Counted from the first letter of the stretch, positions 25,736-35,967 are shown. The stretch: 64,000 nucleotides of DNA from DASZWJ01 sp963813895 (GCA_963813895.1 CAWFAS010000004.1:186001-250000); one strand, 5' to 3'. The notes: generated from the sequence alone by a model not told the origin. A program made the numbers and translations.

Positions 25736-28700
25736 ATGACTGAAATATTAGATGAAAAACCTTCCCAAAAAGATTTAGATGAGGATCTGCAGTTAATAAA
25801 AGCAAAGCTTGTTCAGGAATTAAATTATTTGGTAGCAAATTTAGGAGGCAATGTAAGAGCTTTTACAATTATAGACGATGCTACAGCTGACGCATTAATT
25901 AACAAAGTTCGTTCTTCAGAAGTTAACGAAAAAGGTAATGTCCCAACTGCCCTTTTCTTGCGCGAGCAACCTAATACCCATTTAACTACAACACAAATAC
26001 AATCTTTAATAGATGATATCGATAATTTAGCAGATTGCTCAACTATTAAAAGCCTAGCACTTCAGCTCGAAGATATTAGAAATAAAATCAATCTACAAAA
26101 AGTACAAAACACCTCTTTTCACGTTCCTAGTTCAGCTTCAGGAAAAAAATCTGACTTTTATCCAAAAAAAATTCTAACACAAGCTATTAATTTTGTACGC
26201 GCAGATATTCGGTTAACCCATGCTGAAAAAAATATGAGCAAAATTGGCGAAAAAGCTTTTGAGCGAAAAGCTACACTTCATGATTTAGTTCATACTGAGC
26301 TTATGGCGACCGTTAAAAAAGAAAAAGTGAAATATTTTGATTTGTCACTTGCAATTAAGCAAGGTTATGAAGAGCGTATGCAATTTGCATTCAATAAATT
26401 TTTTGAAAATAAATCATTTAAAAAATTAGGGCTATTGGAAAAATTTCCAAACAACTGGATAACTAATGAAAGTATTTCCACAATGGCGGCGAGCCTTGCA
26501 TTTGCTAAGCCGGCAGATGGAGTTCAACATTTCTTAAAAAACACCATCCCAAACCAAACAAAAAAAGATTTAGACACACTAAAATCTGTACTTACTAAAC
26601 ATCCAAAATACTGTGAGGGTATCATTAGTTACTTTAATCAAGTTACTTATGCTACGAACTCAGCATTACTTAATGTCGATGATAATCCAGATCAATCTAC
26701 AAAAGATGAAACCTCACCTGATCTTATCCGTGAACATAAGACCAACTCTCAAGGGAATGAAATGACGGATGGAAATAAGAATAATTTTTCTACAGAAGAT
26801 TTTGCAGACAAAACAGGACATTATGCTACTCAAAAAAAACCTAATCCTATAGTTTCAACAATTGATCATTCCTCTTTTCCTGAAAATAAACCCAACTCCA
26901 AGAGAAACAGCGTAACGAACGGAAACGAAAATGGAAAACATTTTGTTACACCGCATTATACAATTGATACAAATACCGTCTCTTCAAGAAATAGTACACG
27001 TTTAAAAAATTCTACAAACTCAGATTCTGCAGCTTCCAAAGCGCCAGCTTCATTTATAGAGGCAGTTGTTGACTTTTTAAACAAAGATATGGTGCTAGCC
27101 AAATCCAAATCCCCGAAGACTGGAAAAGATTGGATAACGTTGAAAACGGCAACAATAAAAGCAAACGAGAAAATTTTTAAATATGCTGAAAATCCAGATA
27201 ATTTGGATCGTGAAATTCAGACAGGATATGAAAATTTAGTTACAGAGAAACTAAATAAATTAATAGCCAACTTAAGAAAGCAAGGTCCAGAATCAACCAA
27301 AGAGCTTTCTTTTAAGCTAACTAATGACAGCATAGCGCAAATACCGTCAGCTATTGAAACCAGCAAGAAATCAAGACGCCAAGCAATTTATAATTTTTTA
27401 ATCAATACGGGTCAAGTAAAGGCAGAGGATGCGGGTATAAAGAAGCTATTAACTAGGGATGATCTTAGTAAATCTTGTGGTGATATTATTAACTATCTTA
27501 AACAAATTCAGCACGGTACAGATAAAAGGAAACCCTTTTTTAAGATAGACAATAAATCGACAGATGCTTCTCCTCAGCCAGAAGTAAAGAAGAAGCGGGT
27601 TAGTTTTAAAGAAGGTCCTCAAAATCCCCAGACATTAGAGCAAGATTATGTAATTGTAACCTATCCAAAATCTTCCCTGAAGAAGCCAGCGAATACTCCT
27701 CCTCCTCAGCCAGAAGTACCTGAAACGAAAAATTTCAGAGCGTCTAGCACAGATTCTTCAGATGTTAGGGTAATTCCTACTCCATTCAATCCATCCAATG
27801 ATAACAAGGTTGTGAGTATGCCATTGGCTTCCCAAACTGAACAACCTGCACCCACAATAGCGTCCAAGCAAAACCCTAAAAATGAAATTGTTAAATCACC
27901 AACATTCAACAAGGGAGATGCGGAATATTCAATTCGAATTATGGAATTTACACCACCTAAGGATCCCAATATATCTACCGATTCCCCTTTATCTGATCAA
28001 CAAACTGAACAGACTTCCACGTTAGAGTCTAAACAGAATAGTACTCCACCGCCTACATCTTACAGTAAAGAAACTCAAGGTGGAGTTTCAACCCAAGTCG
28101 ACAGTAACCCAATTACAATTGTAAGTAGCCCAATAAATAAAAATCTTTCCGAAACTCAACTTCCTAGAGTAGAAACTGCTACTAAAACTCCAGATTCAGA
28201 TACATTAAAAAGGAAAACAGTACCAGATCTTGTGATAGAAACCCAAAAACCTGGTTTTGAAAGAATAAATACTGCTAAAAAGGCAGATAAACCACCGGAT
28301 CAACCAGGTGATCTTTCCAGGATACAAACTTATAAGAATAAAGGGGATGAAGACAAACCATTATCCACACCAGATATAAAATCAAGCGCTCTTAAGCATA
28401 AAAGCGCAACTCCCCCCAAGGATGAACAACCTACGGGTCTGACCAGCTTTTTTGCTAGAATGTTCTGGAATTTAAAGGAGAGATTCTCTTCAACTCCAGC
28501 GGAAACTAAAAGTATGGTACCCCCCCCTCTTACTCAAATAAGAACGGAGAAGACACTAGAACACAGAGTAGCAGAAAATAAAAGCCCTACTCCAACTGTA
28601 AAACAACTAAGCAGCGGACTTAAAGCAGAATGGGCTACGACAAAGATGCCGTCAAACATTGATATACTTGATAATGTCAGCGATCAAAAATTATTCAGGG

Positions 28701-29029
28701 CAGTTAGCAGCGGGAAAAAGACCGAAGGCAAAAATCCAGATGTGAAACCAAAAAACGGATATTTTAATTTTTTTGGTATTGCTAATTCCAACAAGCAGAG
28801 AAATGGATCTCCAGAAACAAAACCTTCGTTGGTTAATAAAAATCGCCAAAATACAATTAAAATAGCGGACAATGCGGAGCAAGAACAACCGTCTCAATTC
28901 AGTAAGCTTCTGACGCGCTTTTCATGTGTATTTCCGACGAGAGAATCGCTGGTTCATTATCACAACAAGAAGTCAGTTGAAACTCATCAGTTAGAGGCAG
29001 AAACACACCAATCAAGAACCAATACTTAA
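25736..29029 (+). CDS. Large candidate effector with a duplicated helical domain and long disordered tail
   Basis: 1097 residues, no signal peptide or membrane segment, family not recognised. Two copies of a ~155-residue domain are visible: about 148-307 and 440-595. Matching landmarks are IKQGYEERMQFAFNKFF / IQTGYENLVTEKLNKLI, ITNESISTM / LTNDSIAQI and CEGIISYFNQVTYAT / CGDIINYLKQIQHGT. Between and after them the chain is rich in Ser, Thr, Pro, Lys, Asn and Gln (about 310-435 and 600-1000) and likely disordered, with repeated PPQPEV segments. The C-terminus (ETHQLEAETHQSRTNT) is polar and Glu-bearing. A rho-independent terminator follows immediately. Host-directed function is inferred from build and context only. 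Confidence 0.7.
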   Translation: MTEILDEKPSQKDLDEDLQLIKAKLVQELNYLVANLGGNVRAFTIIDDATADALINKVRSSEVNEKGNVPTALFLREQPNTHLTTTQIQSLIDDIDNLADCSTIKSLALQLEDIRNKINLQKVQNTSFHVPSSASGKKSDFYPKKILTQAINFVRADIRLTHAEKNMSKIGEKAFERKATLHDLVHTELMATVKKEKVKYFDLSLAIKQGYEERMQFAFNKFFENKSFKKLGLLEKFPNNWITNESISTMAASLAFAKPADGVQHFLKNTIPNQTKKDLDTLKSVLTKHPKYCEGIISYFNQVTYATNSALLNVDDNPDQSTKDETSPDLIREHKTNSQGNEMTDGNKNNFSTEDFADKTGHYATQKKPNPIVSTIDHSSFPENKPNSKRNSVTNGNENGKHFVTPHYTIDTNTVSSRNSTRLKNSTNSDSAASKAPASFIEAVVDFLNKDMVLAKSKSPKTGKDWITLKTATIKANEKIFKYAENPDNLDREIQTGYENLVTEKLNKLIANLRKQGPESTKELSFKLTNDSIAQIPSAIETSKKSRRQAIYNFLINTGQVKAEDAGIKKLLTRDDLSKSCGDIINYLKQIQHGTDKRKPFFKIDNKSTDASPQPEVKKKRVSFKEGPQNPQTLEQDYVIVTYPKSSLKKPANTPPPQPEVPETKNFRASSTDSSDVRVIPTPFNPSNDNKVVSMPLASQTEQPAPTIASKQNPKNEIVKSPTFNKGDAEYSIRIMEFTPPKDPNISTDSPLSDQQTEQTSTLESKQNSTPPPTSYSKETQGGVSTQVDSNPITIVSSPINKNLSETQLPRVETATKTPDSDTLKRKTVPDLVIETQKPGFERINTAKKADKPPDQPGDLSRIQTYKNKGDEDKPLSTPDIKSSALKHKSATPPKDEQPTGLTSFFARMFWNLKERFSSTPAETKSMVPPPLTQIRTEKTLEHRVAENKSPTPTVKQLSSGLKAEWATTKMPSNIDILDNVSDQKLFRAVSSGKKTEGKNPDVKPKNGYFNFFGIANSNKQRNGSPETKPSLVNKNRQNTIKIADNAEQEQPSQFSKLLTRFSCVFPTRESLVHYHNKKSVETHQLEAETHQSRTNT

Positions 29030-29046
29030 AAAGAGCTCGTATTAAC

Positions 29047-29080
29047 AATATAGCTACCCTACAGAGTAGCTATATTTTTT
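29047..29080 (+). terminator. Rho-independent terminator after the 1097-residue gene
   Basis: An 11-bp perfect stem aatatagctac/gtagctatatt (29047-29057 and 29066-29076) with an 8-nt loop runs directly into a T-run ending at 29080. It begins 18 bp after the stop codon. Confidence 0.88.
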
Positions 29081-29107
29081 ATACTCAAATTAACCGTCAG
29101 TTTTTAA

Positions 29108-29264
29108 CTGAGCCGCGCGCGTTAGCAAGCGTTGCCCATGCCATACAATGCTCTTTGATGGGATGGCTATATTTTTTGCGACGCACACTTTGAAAGTGAG
29201 AGCATCTTGCAAAGGACTGTGATCGCTGAAGCTCAGGCAACGCTTGCTAACGCGCACGGCTCAG
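29108..29264. repeat. Inverted repeat with 29-bp ctgagccgcgcgcgttagca ends
   Basis: Left end ctgagccgcgcgcgttagca continuing agcgttgcc and right end ggcaacgcttgctaacgcgc continuing acggctcag are inverted copies with one mismatch. The core of ~100 bp has no gene. Related ends: 11485, 18687 (left end only), and a widely split pair at 41386 and 42301. This is the most complete copy of the family in the window. Confidence 0.85.
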
Positions 29265-29344
29265 ATTTTGCATTTGCGCCTCAGATTTTTTAAACGCTCC
29301 TTAATGATCGCGGCTCAGTAAACCGCTGTCCTAAGACAGCCCTG

Positions 29345-29421
29345 CTGTCATCCTGAACGCAGTGAAGGATCTCCATTGAGTGGCACCTCAGGGAGATCCT
29401 TCACTGCGTTCAGGATGACAG
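29345..29421. repeat. Palindromic repeat, near-perfect copy
   Basis: Arms ctgtcatcctgaacgcagtg ... cactgcgttcaggatgacag with centre ttgagtggcacctcag. It completes the 479-bp gap between the convergent large genes, with nothing further seen. Confidence 0.9.
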
Positions 29422-29508
29422 TAAATTCTCTCCCCACAGGAGAGGGCTGATATAGCCGTCATCAAGCCATACTTATTAGTTACGCCAGAGATTTTCGGTA
29501 TTCTTAGC

Positions 29509-32500
29509 CTAAAGTCTCGTAGATGATCTGTCAGAAACGGACGACGATTCAGTGCTAGAAATAGTAGAGGAATCGCTTGGGGAAATCACCTGACTTTGCA
29601 ATGAAGAACTAGCATGATCAAAAGTTAATGGCGTCGTGCTTTGCGATGGCACCGATTGACTAGAAATTAATGGCGTCGTAGCATGGGGGGAACTTAAGGG
29701 TGTAGACGATGGGGGTACAAAAAAACTTGTCCATGTACCCTGCTTATTATATGAGCTGCCCATTTGGCCAGAAGTGGAAGCTGAAGAGCTACCAACTGAA
29801 ATATTTTTTGCATCAGACATAACGATGCGATTAAAAACACTAGCCACTTTATTTAAAGGTTGAGCAGCCAAGTTCTCTAACTGACTTTTGCTTAGTGGTT
29901 GCAAAACTTGTCCTACGCGAGAAATGGGGGTTGTCAGTTCAGCGGCACTATGAATTTGAGTAGAGTTTCCTTGCAGAGATTGATAGTGAAACTTGCCGTT
30001 AAAAGAAATTACGAGGGGTTGTGACTTATTTAGCTGATTATAATAATGCAAAGTGGTGGGAACATTCAAGCCGCGATTCAATACTGACGAACTGCTAGAG
30101 CTTACAGTAAAATTTTTTGCATCTGTCGATTTTGTTGAAATCTGGCCTGAGGTCTGGCAAACAATCCCATTTATGCGCAAAGCATCTAATAATGCCATTA
30201 AATCAATACCATCTCCCCATTTTCTTAAATTTTGGTCTTTGCCGGAAAGTTTTTTTTCTGATCGAAACACATTTTCTAACATGGAATTGGCGTGTGCCTC
30301 GACTTTATCTTTGGAGTTCAGCAAAGGGCCTATATATTGGAATATGGTCGCGGCAGCTATAGTGCTCATTTTGGAAGATTGGCGACAAAAATTATAGATT
30401 ACCTTTTCTGATTTGCCTGCTAGATCTGGATTTTGATCCTTAATTTCTTTGATTGCAGTATTCATTTCCCAACTATTCTTAATACGGTCTAAAGTAGCAG
30501 GTTCGAGGTGCTTAAAGCTGAAATCAGATCCTATGGTGAGGGAATGGCTATATAACTCGGGGTTAGATTGCATCTGTAGCATAGCGATTATACGAAGATG
30601 GTCTGCGCTTATGGTCACCTTATAGTGGAATTCTAATTGCTTGCTTATAGCATCGAACAAACAATTACCTTTATCATCCACATTATGTAGGGTCAAACCA
30701 TATTGTTTCGCAGCAATGCGGGCAGATTCATTCTCTGCATCCTTCTTTGGATTTGCTTGATTTTCTGCCGCATTAAATACCTGGATGTACGCGTCATTTG
30801 CCACCATCCGAGTGGTTATGTCTAAACGAAATCGACCTAACAAACGCAATCTTTCATAGGCTTCTTTATTTTCAACTGGGGGCTCTTCCCCACGCGCTAC
30901 CTCTTCTTTCCACATTTTCTGATAGGCTTCATGCAAATTTAACTGCGTACTTGTTAAATCTAGACCAAAAATTTCAAGGTCAGCCTCAATATCCATCGTG
31001 ATAGCTTCGCTTGCAATTAGTCCTGGGATAGATTGACATAATCTTTGGTAAGCTGCCAATCTGGTAAAGTCATTGAAATTATTTTTTATAGCTAAATAAC
31101 AATTTGCATACTGAGTACTTATAAATTTTGGATTGCTACGAATGCTTTCTAGGAAAGATGGATCCCATGTGGGGATATCTAAAGTATTTAAATCAGTCAG
31201 TTGATCAGGGGTAAACGGTGGATTGCTGGAATCCAGTGAAGAAATCGAAGATAGACTAGTTGATGATTCCGCAGAGGAAAGAGGAAGTTTATTATCGGAA
31301 AGGCTAAGAAACTTTGGCAAGCCCGAGATAGAGGAAGAAAAGCTTAAAGCGGAGCTATCAGAGTGAGTATTTGAATTGTTGCCAACAGATTGATAACTAA
31401 TTTCTTGTTCAGAAAGCTGGCATCCTTGATCCTTCGCTAAGCGGTACAGCCGTTGGGCTAGCTGTTGATTTTGTTCGACACCCAGGCCTTGGTTATAACA
31501 GGCAGCTAATTGAAGGAGTCCAGCTATATCGCCTCCGCCAGCAGCTAATGCATATTTCTCTGCGGCTTGTGCATACCGACCTTGCGCAAAATAAAGATTG
31601 CCTAATTTTGTAAAAGCTAACCCATCATGTGATTTAGCCTGCTGATATAATTTAGATGCCATACCATAGTAATTGGCTACTTGAGTTGAGTTATGAATAC
31701 TACTTTGGCTCAGGTTTAAATAATGATCGCCCAATTCGATTCTTGCGCGGGGATGGGCTTTGCCAGCCGCCAATTTAAGCCATTTCAAACTTTGGTCTGG
31801 TAAGTTAAAGGTTCTAAATAAATGAGCTACGGCATATTGCGCTTCGCTATCGTTTTGAACAGGTAATTCGAATAATGTTCGTATACATTGATTAATTACT
31901 GCCCGCGTGGAGATCTCACCAGTTGGAGCTTGTGTTGCTATCGAACTTAAAGAACTGACCCTCTCTAACAATAAAGCCCTATCGTTATCATGGATGGAAG
32001 GAGCGGAAGTGGCTTTAATATCCTTACCGGAACGTCCTAGTGTTTCGATCTTAGGCAAAAAGAGTTTTAGAATTTGTATTGCTTGTTCCACAACTGAAGC
32101 TATCTTTGATGCTGGCAAAGGCGAGCATTTAACTTTAGACAAAATTTCTATAACTGCCAAAAAAATAGAAACTTTCTTGCCCGAATAGATATTTAAATTA
32201 ATCTGTTTAAGGGCTAGGTCGTACCATCTGAGTGCCTTCTCATAGTCTTGTGCAAGTCCATGACCCAGAGAGTAACAATTACCCAATTCAATGTGCGCAA
32301 CAAAATTGCCCTTTTTGGCCGCTGAAGAAAGCCACTGTACCCATTTTTGCCAATTGGGTTCAATGCCAAATCCAGTTTTATAACAATAAGCCAAACCCAA
32401 TTGGGCGTCGGCATTGCCCTGGTTTGCAGCTAATTCGAATAAGCAGGCGATTTCCTTAGCACGCTTTTCAAAGGAAACATTAGGCAGCTCTTTCGAGGGA

Positions 32501-33045
32501 TCATCAGACGGCTTTTTAGGGGGAGGTAAAAAAGACTCTAAACTGGAGCCACTCTTTAACACATGCGCCACTGCACTGAATGAATTTTCTTTTAACAATG
32601 CAGAATCAATGCCTACAGATTTAGAATCCCGCTTCAATTCTGAGCCACCAGGTCTAATGTGCTGTCTTAAAATTGCGACACAACTACCGGTTTCCTTATC
32701 TTCTGGAAATTCATACTCCAAAAGTGAACTACAAATCTCCTGGATTGCTTCTTTTAGAGTTATTGTTTTATCAGGTGGATCGCTAGAAAGGGGGTTTTTT
32801 TCTTGAGTTTTGTAAGGTTTTTTTTCTGATTTTTTCTCCTCAATAGGGTTATTGCGCGAATCTACATTATTTTTTTCAAGACTAATCGGGGTAGCTTCCT
32901 CCTCGATTAGATTTACTACTGCTCCCTGTTCTGTCGGCGGATTCTTTTTGTCAGCCTGAAGGCCCCCACCACGGAGGCGTTTGTGCTGTTTCTGTTCTTT
33001 ATCATTAGTATCGGTAGCAAGATTTTTTCTTTTTTTAGAGGGCAT
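29509..33045 (-). CDS. Sel1-repeat protein with C-terminal OTU-type cysteine protease domain (candidate deubiquitinase)
   Basis: 1178 residues. Order: basic, disordered N-terminus (1-90); Sel1/TPR-like repeats at about 203-280 and 401-540 (ADAQLGLAYCYKTGFGI, GLLQLAACYNQGLGV); a Ser-rich linker (555-610); a helical middle; then an OTU domain. In it NVDDKGNCLFDAIS gives the D-x-x-G-x-C motif with catalytic Cys795, KWGDGIDLMALLDAL is the usual W-G...L-x-A-L helix start, and FNGKFHYQSL holds the catalytic His1020. OTU proteases cleave ubiquitin chains. Bacteria lack ubiquitin, so the natural target would be a eukaryotic host. The Cys-His spacing (225) is longer than typical, from an inserted helical segment. 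The C-terminus is Ser-rich and ends SVSDRSSTRL. Confidence 0.82.
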   Translation of the reverse strand: MPSKKRKNLATDTNDKEQKQHKRLRGGGLQADKKNPPTEQGAVVNLIEEEATPISLEKNNVDSRNNPIEEKKSEKKPYKTQEKNPLSSDPPDKTITLKEAIQEICSSLLEYEFPEDKETGSCVAILRQHIRPGGSELKRDSKSVGIDSALLKENSFSAVAHVLKSGSSLESFLPPPKKPSDDPSKELPNVSFEKRAKEIACLFELAANQGNADAQLGLAYCYKTGFGIEPNWQKWVQWLSSAAKKGNFVAHIELGNCYSLGHGLAQDYEKALRWYDLALKQINLNIYSGKKVSIFLAVIEILSKVKCSPLPASKIASVVEQAIQILKLFLPKIETLGRSGKDIKATSAPSIHDNDRALLLERVSSLSSIATQAPTGEISTRAVINQCIRTLFELPVQNDSEAQYAVAHLFRTFNLPDQSLKWLKLAAGKAHPRARIELGDHYLNLSQSSIHNSTQVANYYGMASKLYQQAKSHDGLAFTKLGNLYFAQGRYAQAAEKYALAAGGGDIAGLLQLAACYNQGLGVEQNQQLAQRLYRLAKDQGCQLSEQEISYQSVGNNSNTHSDSSALSFSSSISGLPKFLSLSDNKLPLSSAESSTSLSSISSLDSSNPPFTPDQLTDLNTLDIPTWDPSFLESIRSNPKFISTQYANCYLAIKNNFNDFTRLAAYQRLCQSIPGLIASEAITMDIEADLEIFGLDLTSTQLNLHEAYQKMWKEEVARGEEPPVENKEAYERLRLLGRFRLDITTRMVANDAYIQVFNAAENQANPKKDAENESARIAAKQYGLTLHNVDDKGNCLFDAISKQLEFHYKVTISADHLRIIAMLQMQSNPELYSHSLTIGSDFSFKHLEPATLDRIKNSWEMNTAIKEIKDQNPDLAGKSEKVIYNFCRQSSKMSTIAAATIFQYIGPLLNSKDKVEAHANSMLENVFRSEKKLSGKDQNLRKWGDGIDLMALLDALRINGIVCQTSGQISTKSTDAKNFTVSSSSSSVLNRGLNVPTTLHYYNQLNKSQPLVISFNGKFHYQSLQGNSTQIHSAAELTTPISRVGQVLQPLSKSQLENLAAQPLNKVASVFNRIVMSDAKNISVGSSSASTSGQMGSSYNKQGTWTSFFVPPSSTPLSSPHATTPLISSQSVPSQSTTPLTFDHASSSLQSQVISPSDSSTISSTESSSVSDRSSTRL

Positions 33046-33241
33046 AATATTACCTGTGTGTCAGTCAGGAAGCAAAGAAGCACGATTCTATGGAACACCC
33101 TTAGCGCCTGTCAAGTTGAGTCGGCTATACTAATTCACCGAGCAGATTATTTCCTTAATGTTTTCTTCAGATTATTAAGTTAGGATATCACACATACAAA
33201 TTTAAGATATAACACAATACAATTTATATAAGGATGAAACT

Positions 33242-34432
33242 ATGGCTGCAGATAAAAAATCTTCCAAACCACAAGCTGAAAATTTATTACCGGCTGCGGA
33301 GAATTTTAAACGTGCAGATGTTTTATATCGCGCAAAATTATATGAAGCCGCTATCGCCAAATTTAATGAAATTATCCAACAAACCAAACCCACTGATAGT
33401 TTTCATTCTGAAGCCTATTTCAAAATAGGTAATTGTTACGTTTATTCAAACGATATAGGAAGGGCTATACATTCCTACAATGAAGCTATTAGGATTGATC
33501 CGAGCAAAGAAAAGGCATTCATCAATCTGGGCACTAGTTATGAAAAGTTAGGACAAGCTGAGCTTGCCATTTCTTGTTATGAAAAAGCAATTAAGATTAA
33601 CCCCCGTAATCCTGATGCCTATTTAAATTTAACCCAAATTTATAAAAACTTAGGAAAACATGATCTGTCCATTTTCTATGTGAATAAACTTTTAAATATA
33701 GACCCTAATAATATTTCTGGCCAACGTATTAGAGGAGAGCTTTTTAACAAGCACAAATCTCTAAAAAAATTAGACTCTGATGATACGGAAGCAGCTAAAC
33801 AAGTAATAGATTCCTATAAAACAATCTTGATGACTGGCACTGACCGACCCACGGCTTATAGAAAAATTGGTGATAAGCAGACAGCTTTAGGTAATTACGA
33901 TGAAGCTTTCACCGCATATAAAATAGCTTTAGATCTCGACCCTAACGATTTTAAAACATATTGTAGCCGAGGAATTCTACATTATCGTTTATTACGTTAT
34001 TACGATGCATTAGCGGATTTTAACACCGGTATACAAATTCAACCTGACGAAGGAATCCTCTACCTGGATCGGTGTAATACTTATATGAAATTAAAAGAGA
34101 TTGATTTGGCTTTAGCTGATACACGGAAAGCATTAGAATGTAACCCTGCTGAGACTTTTCCATTGAAAGTGTTAAAAAAATATGGAAAAAAAGAGGAAAT
34201 TATCCCAGCCCTTTTAGCGGCTTTGAACAAGGACCCAGTCAATGAAAAAATTAATACAATGTTTGAAGAAACAACCGGGAAAAATTATCAAACTTATCAG
34301 GAAGAGCTATCCAAATTGACGAAAGGTCTTTATACGCTTGGGTTTTTCCCTCCTGAGTTAAATAATATTATTTCAGCATACACCGTCACTACTGATCCAG
34401 ATAAAGAACAACAATCCATCAATAATCCATAG
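33242..34432 (+). CDS. Tetratricopeptide-repeat protein
   Basis: 396 residues. From about 15 to 300 it is a run of eight or so TPR units (for example AYFKIGNCYVYSNDIGRAIH, AFINLGTSYEKLGQAELAIS, AYLNLTQIYKNLGKHDLSIF, AYRKIGDKQTALGNYDEAFT). TPRs are protein-binding scaffolds. No catalytic domain is visible. The last ~60 residues contain LGFFPPELNNIISAY, a short motif shaped like the Leu-Pro-x-Glu core of F-box-like helices; this is weak. There is no signal peptide. It is divergent from the OTU-protein gene, with 196 bp between start codons that must hold both promoters. Confidence 0.8.
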   Translation: MAADKKSSKPQAENLLPAAENFKRADVLYRAKLYEAAIAKFNEIIQQTKPTDSFHSEAYFKIGNCYVYSNDIGRAIHSYNEAIRIDPSKEKAFINLGTSYEKLGQAELAISCYEKAIKINPRNPDAYLNLTQIYKNLGKHDLSIFYVNKLLNIDPNNISGQRIRGELFNKHKSLKKLDSDDTEAAKQVIDSYKTILMTGTDRPTAYRKIGDKQTALGNYDEAFTAYKIALDLDPNDFKTYCSRGILHYRLLRYYDALADFNTGIQIQPDEGILYLDRCNTYMKLKEIDLALADTRKALECNPAETFPLKVLKKYGKKEEIIPALLAALNKDPVNEKINTMFEETTGKNYQTYQEELSKLTKGLYTLGFFPPELNNIISAYTVTTDPDKEQQSINNP

Positions 34433-34477
34433 TAATTGAGATCTTAAGTAATTCTATTTTAATTTTCCTCTCAAAAA

Positions 34478-34555
34478 CTATCCGATGCACATATTTTTTC
34501 TGGCAGCCAGAGTTAACGTTCGTCGTCCCGGCAAGAATGCCGGGACGACGAACAA
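34478..34555. repeat. Partial relative of the 282-bp miniature element
   Basis: Begins ctatccgatgcacatatttt, as the ends of the element at 20739 do, and contains the hairpin cgtcgtcccggc/gccgggacgacg. The second end is missing. It lies between two convergent genes. Confidence 0.65.
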
Positions 34556-34584
34556 TCACTAGCCACTAACCTGCATGATTATGA

Positions 34585-35862
34585 TCAAAAAGAGTGTAAG
34601 GTAGGTGTTTTTATATACCCATCGTCTCTAGCATCTGCAGAAAAATCATTCTTTTGCGCAAATTGATTTAGATCGACCACATAATTATCTATCAGGTTAC
34701 CGACTTCCTTTAATAGAGCAACCTGGGAAGACAATTCCATTTTTAAATGCGCAGGTATTTTTTCTGCAATTTCAATTATTAGAGTCCGCATATATTTGAG
34801 GCTAGGAGCTTTCCTTCTATCAGCCTGGTTTATTTTGTCAATTTTTCTAAGGTAACTTAGCATCTCAGCCTGATCTAACATAGTTGAACCAGAATCACAT
34901 AATCGTTGAATCTCGTTTCGCAAAGATGCCAGCTGATAACGCTTGTCATTGACGCGGAAAAATTTATTCTCAGAAATCACCTCAATTTCTTTTTTTAATA
35001 AAAGCAATTGGCCGTACAATTTTTGTAAAATTTCTACTTGTGTTTCAATGCTGCTATGTTCCTTGATTTTATCTATCGCACCCATGATCGATCCACATTC
35101 TCCCGCAAGGCTGAAAAAGCGCACTAGATAATAGAGTTCTTGAGAGGATGTTTCTCTTTTCTTGATCGCCTCTTCGAAAGATTGACCTTGATAGTCCTTG
35201 CTAGACACCAATCCCGGCGCATGTCTCAACAAGCTTTCGATTAATAGAAAATATTTTTTATTGGGTTTAAGTGGCAGGGATTCCAATATCAGATGCATTA
35301 ATGGTTTTTCATTAATAATAGGTATCCCATCGATATCCATGTGATTTAAAAATAATTCATTTTTAAGTAGATATTCCATAATGGTATTGGCCCCAAAATG
35401 GATCGCCAAATACCATGCATTGAAATGCGAATGCTTATCGGCTCCTTTTTTTAGAAGTGCTTCAAATATTTCCACTTCATTGTTTATAATTGCTAAGTCG
35501 GTTAAGGAACAAAAATTGCTGCTTTCCCTATCTTTACAACCTTTTCTAGGCATAAATTTTACTTCATGCACCTCTTTAGGATCGATTTTTCCTTTAAGCA
35601 TGGGAAGCCCAATCTTATGATTTAGTAACAATGTTTTATAAAATAAAGAAAGCCCTTCTCTTATATTTTTACTAAAATCGCATCCTTGGGCTGATACGCC
35701 GTTCTCTAAACATTCGCGAATTATCTTATGATCATTATCTTGAATGGCTTTTTCTAAAGTTGATCTTGTTAAGCGCTGCACTTGAGGTGGTTCTTCTTGA
35801 AGCTTCACCTGAGATGGGTTTTTTTGCAAGCGTACCTTTTTGTTTTTAACCTTAAATCTCAA
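34585..35862 (-). CDS. Divergent ankyrin-repeat protein, start uncertain
   Basis: 425 residues if translation starts at the TTG at 35862. Weak ankyrin repeats lie at about 33-65 and 110-190 (SLTDLAIINNEVEIFEALLKKGADKHSH, AWYLAIHFGANTIMEYLLK), and the C-terminal half is predicted helical with coiled-coil character. No enzyme motif is seen. The TTG is poorly supported: an ATG at 35915 with a good gaggcaacc ribosome site reads MQDKKKENKVK... in another frame and joins this frame if one A is added to the nine-A run at 35898-35906. The real protein may therefore be about 18 residues longer. Confidence 0.6.
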   Translation of the reverse strand: MRFKVKNKKVRLQKNPSQVKLQEEPPQVQRLTRSTLEKAIQDNDHKIIRECLENGVSAQGCDFSKNIREGLSLFYKTLLLNHKIGLPMLKGKIDPKEVHEVKFMPRKGCKDRESSNFCSLTDLAIINNEVEIFEALLKKGADKHSHFNAWYLAIHFGANTIMEYLLKNELFLNHMDIDGIPIINEKPLMHLILESLPLKPNKKYFLLIESLLRHAPGLVSSKDYQGQSFEEAIKKRETSSQELYYLVRFFSLAGECGSIMGAIDKIKEHSSIETQVEILQKLYGQLLLLKKEIEVISENKFFRVNDKRYQLASLRNEIQRLCDSGSTMLDQAEMLSYLRKIDKINQADRRKAPSLKYMRTLIIEIAEKIPAHLKMELSSQVALLKEVGNLIDNYVVDLNQFAQKNDFSADARDDGYIKTPTLHSF

Positions 35863-35967
35863 TATTAAATCACCGGTGGTACTTTCACTTTGTTTTCTTT
35901 TTTTTTATCTTGCATGGTTGCCTCATTAAGTAAATATTTCCGTCAGCATTTAGCAATTTCAGTGTTC

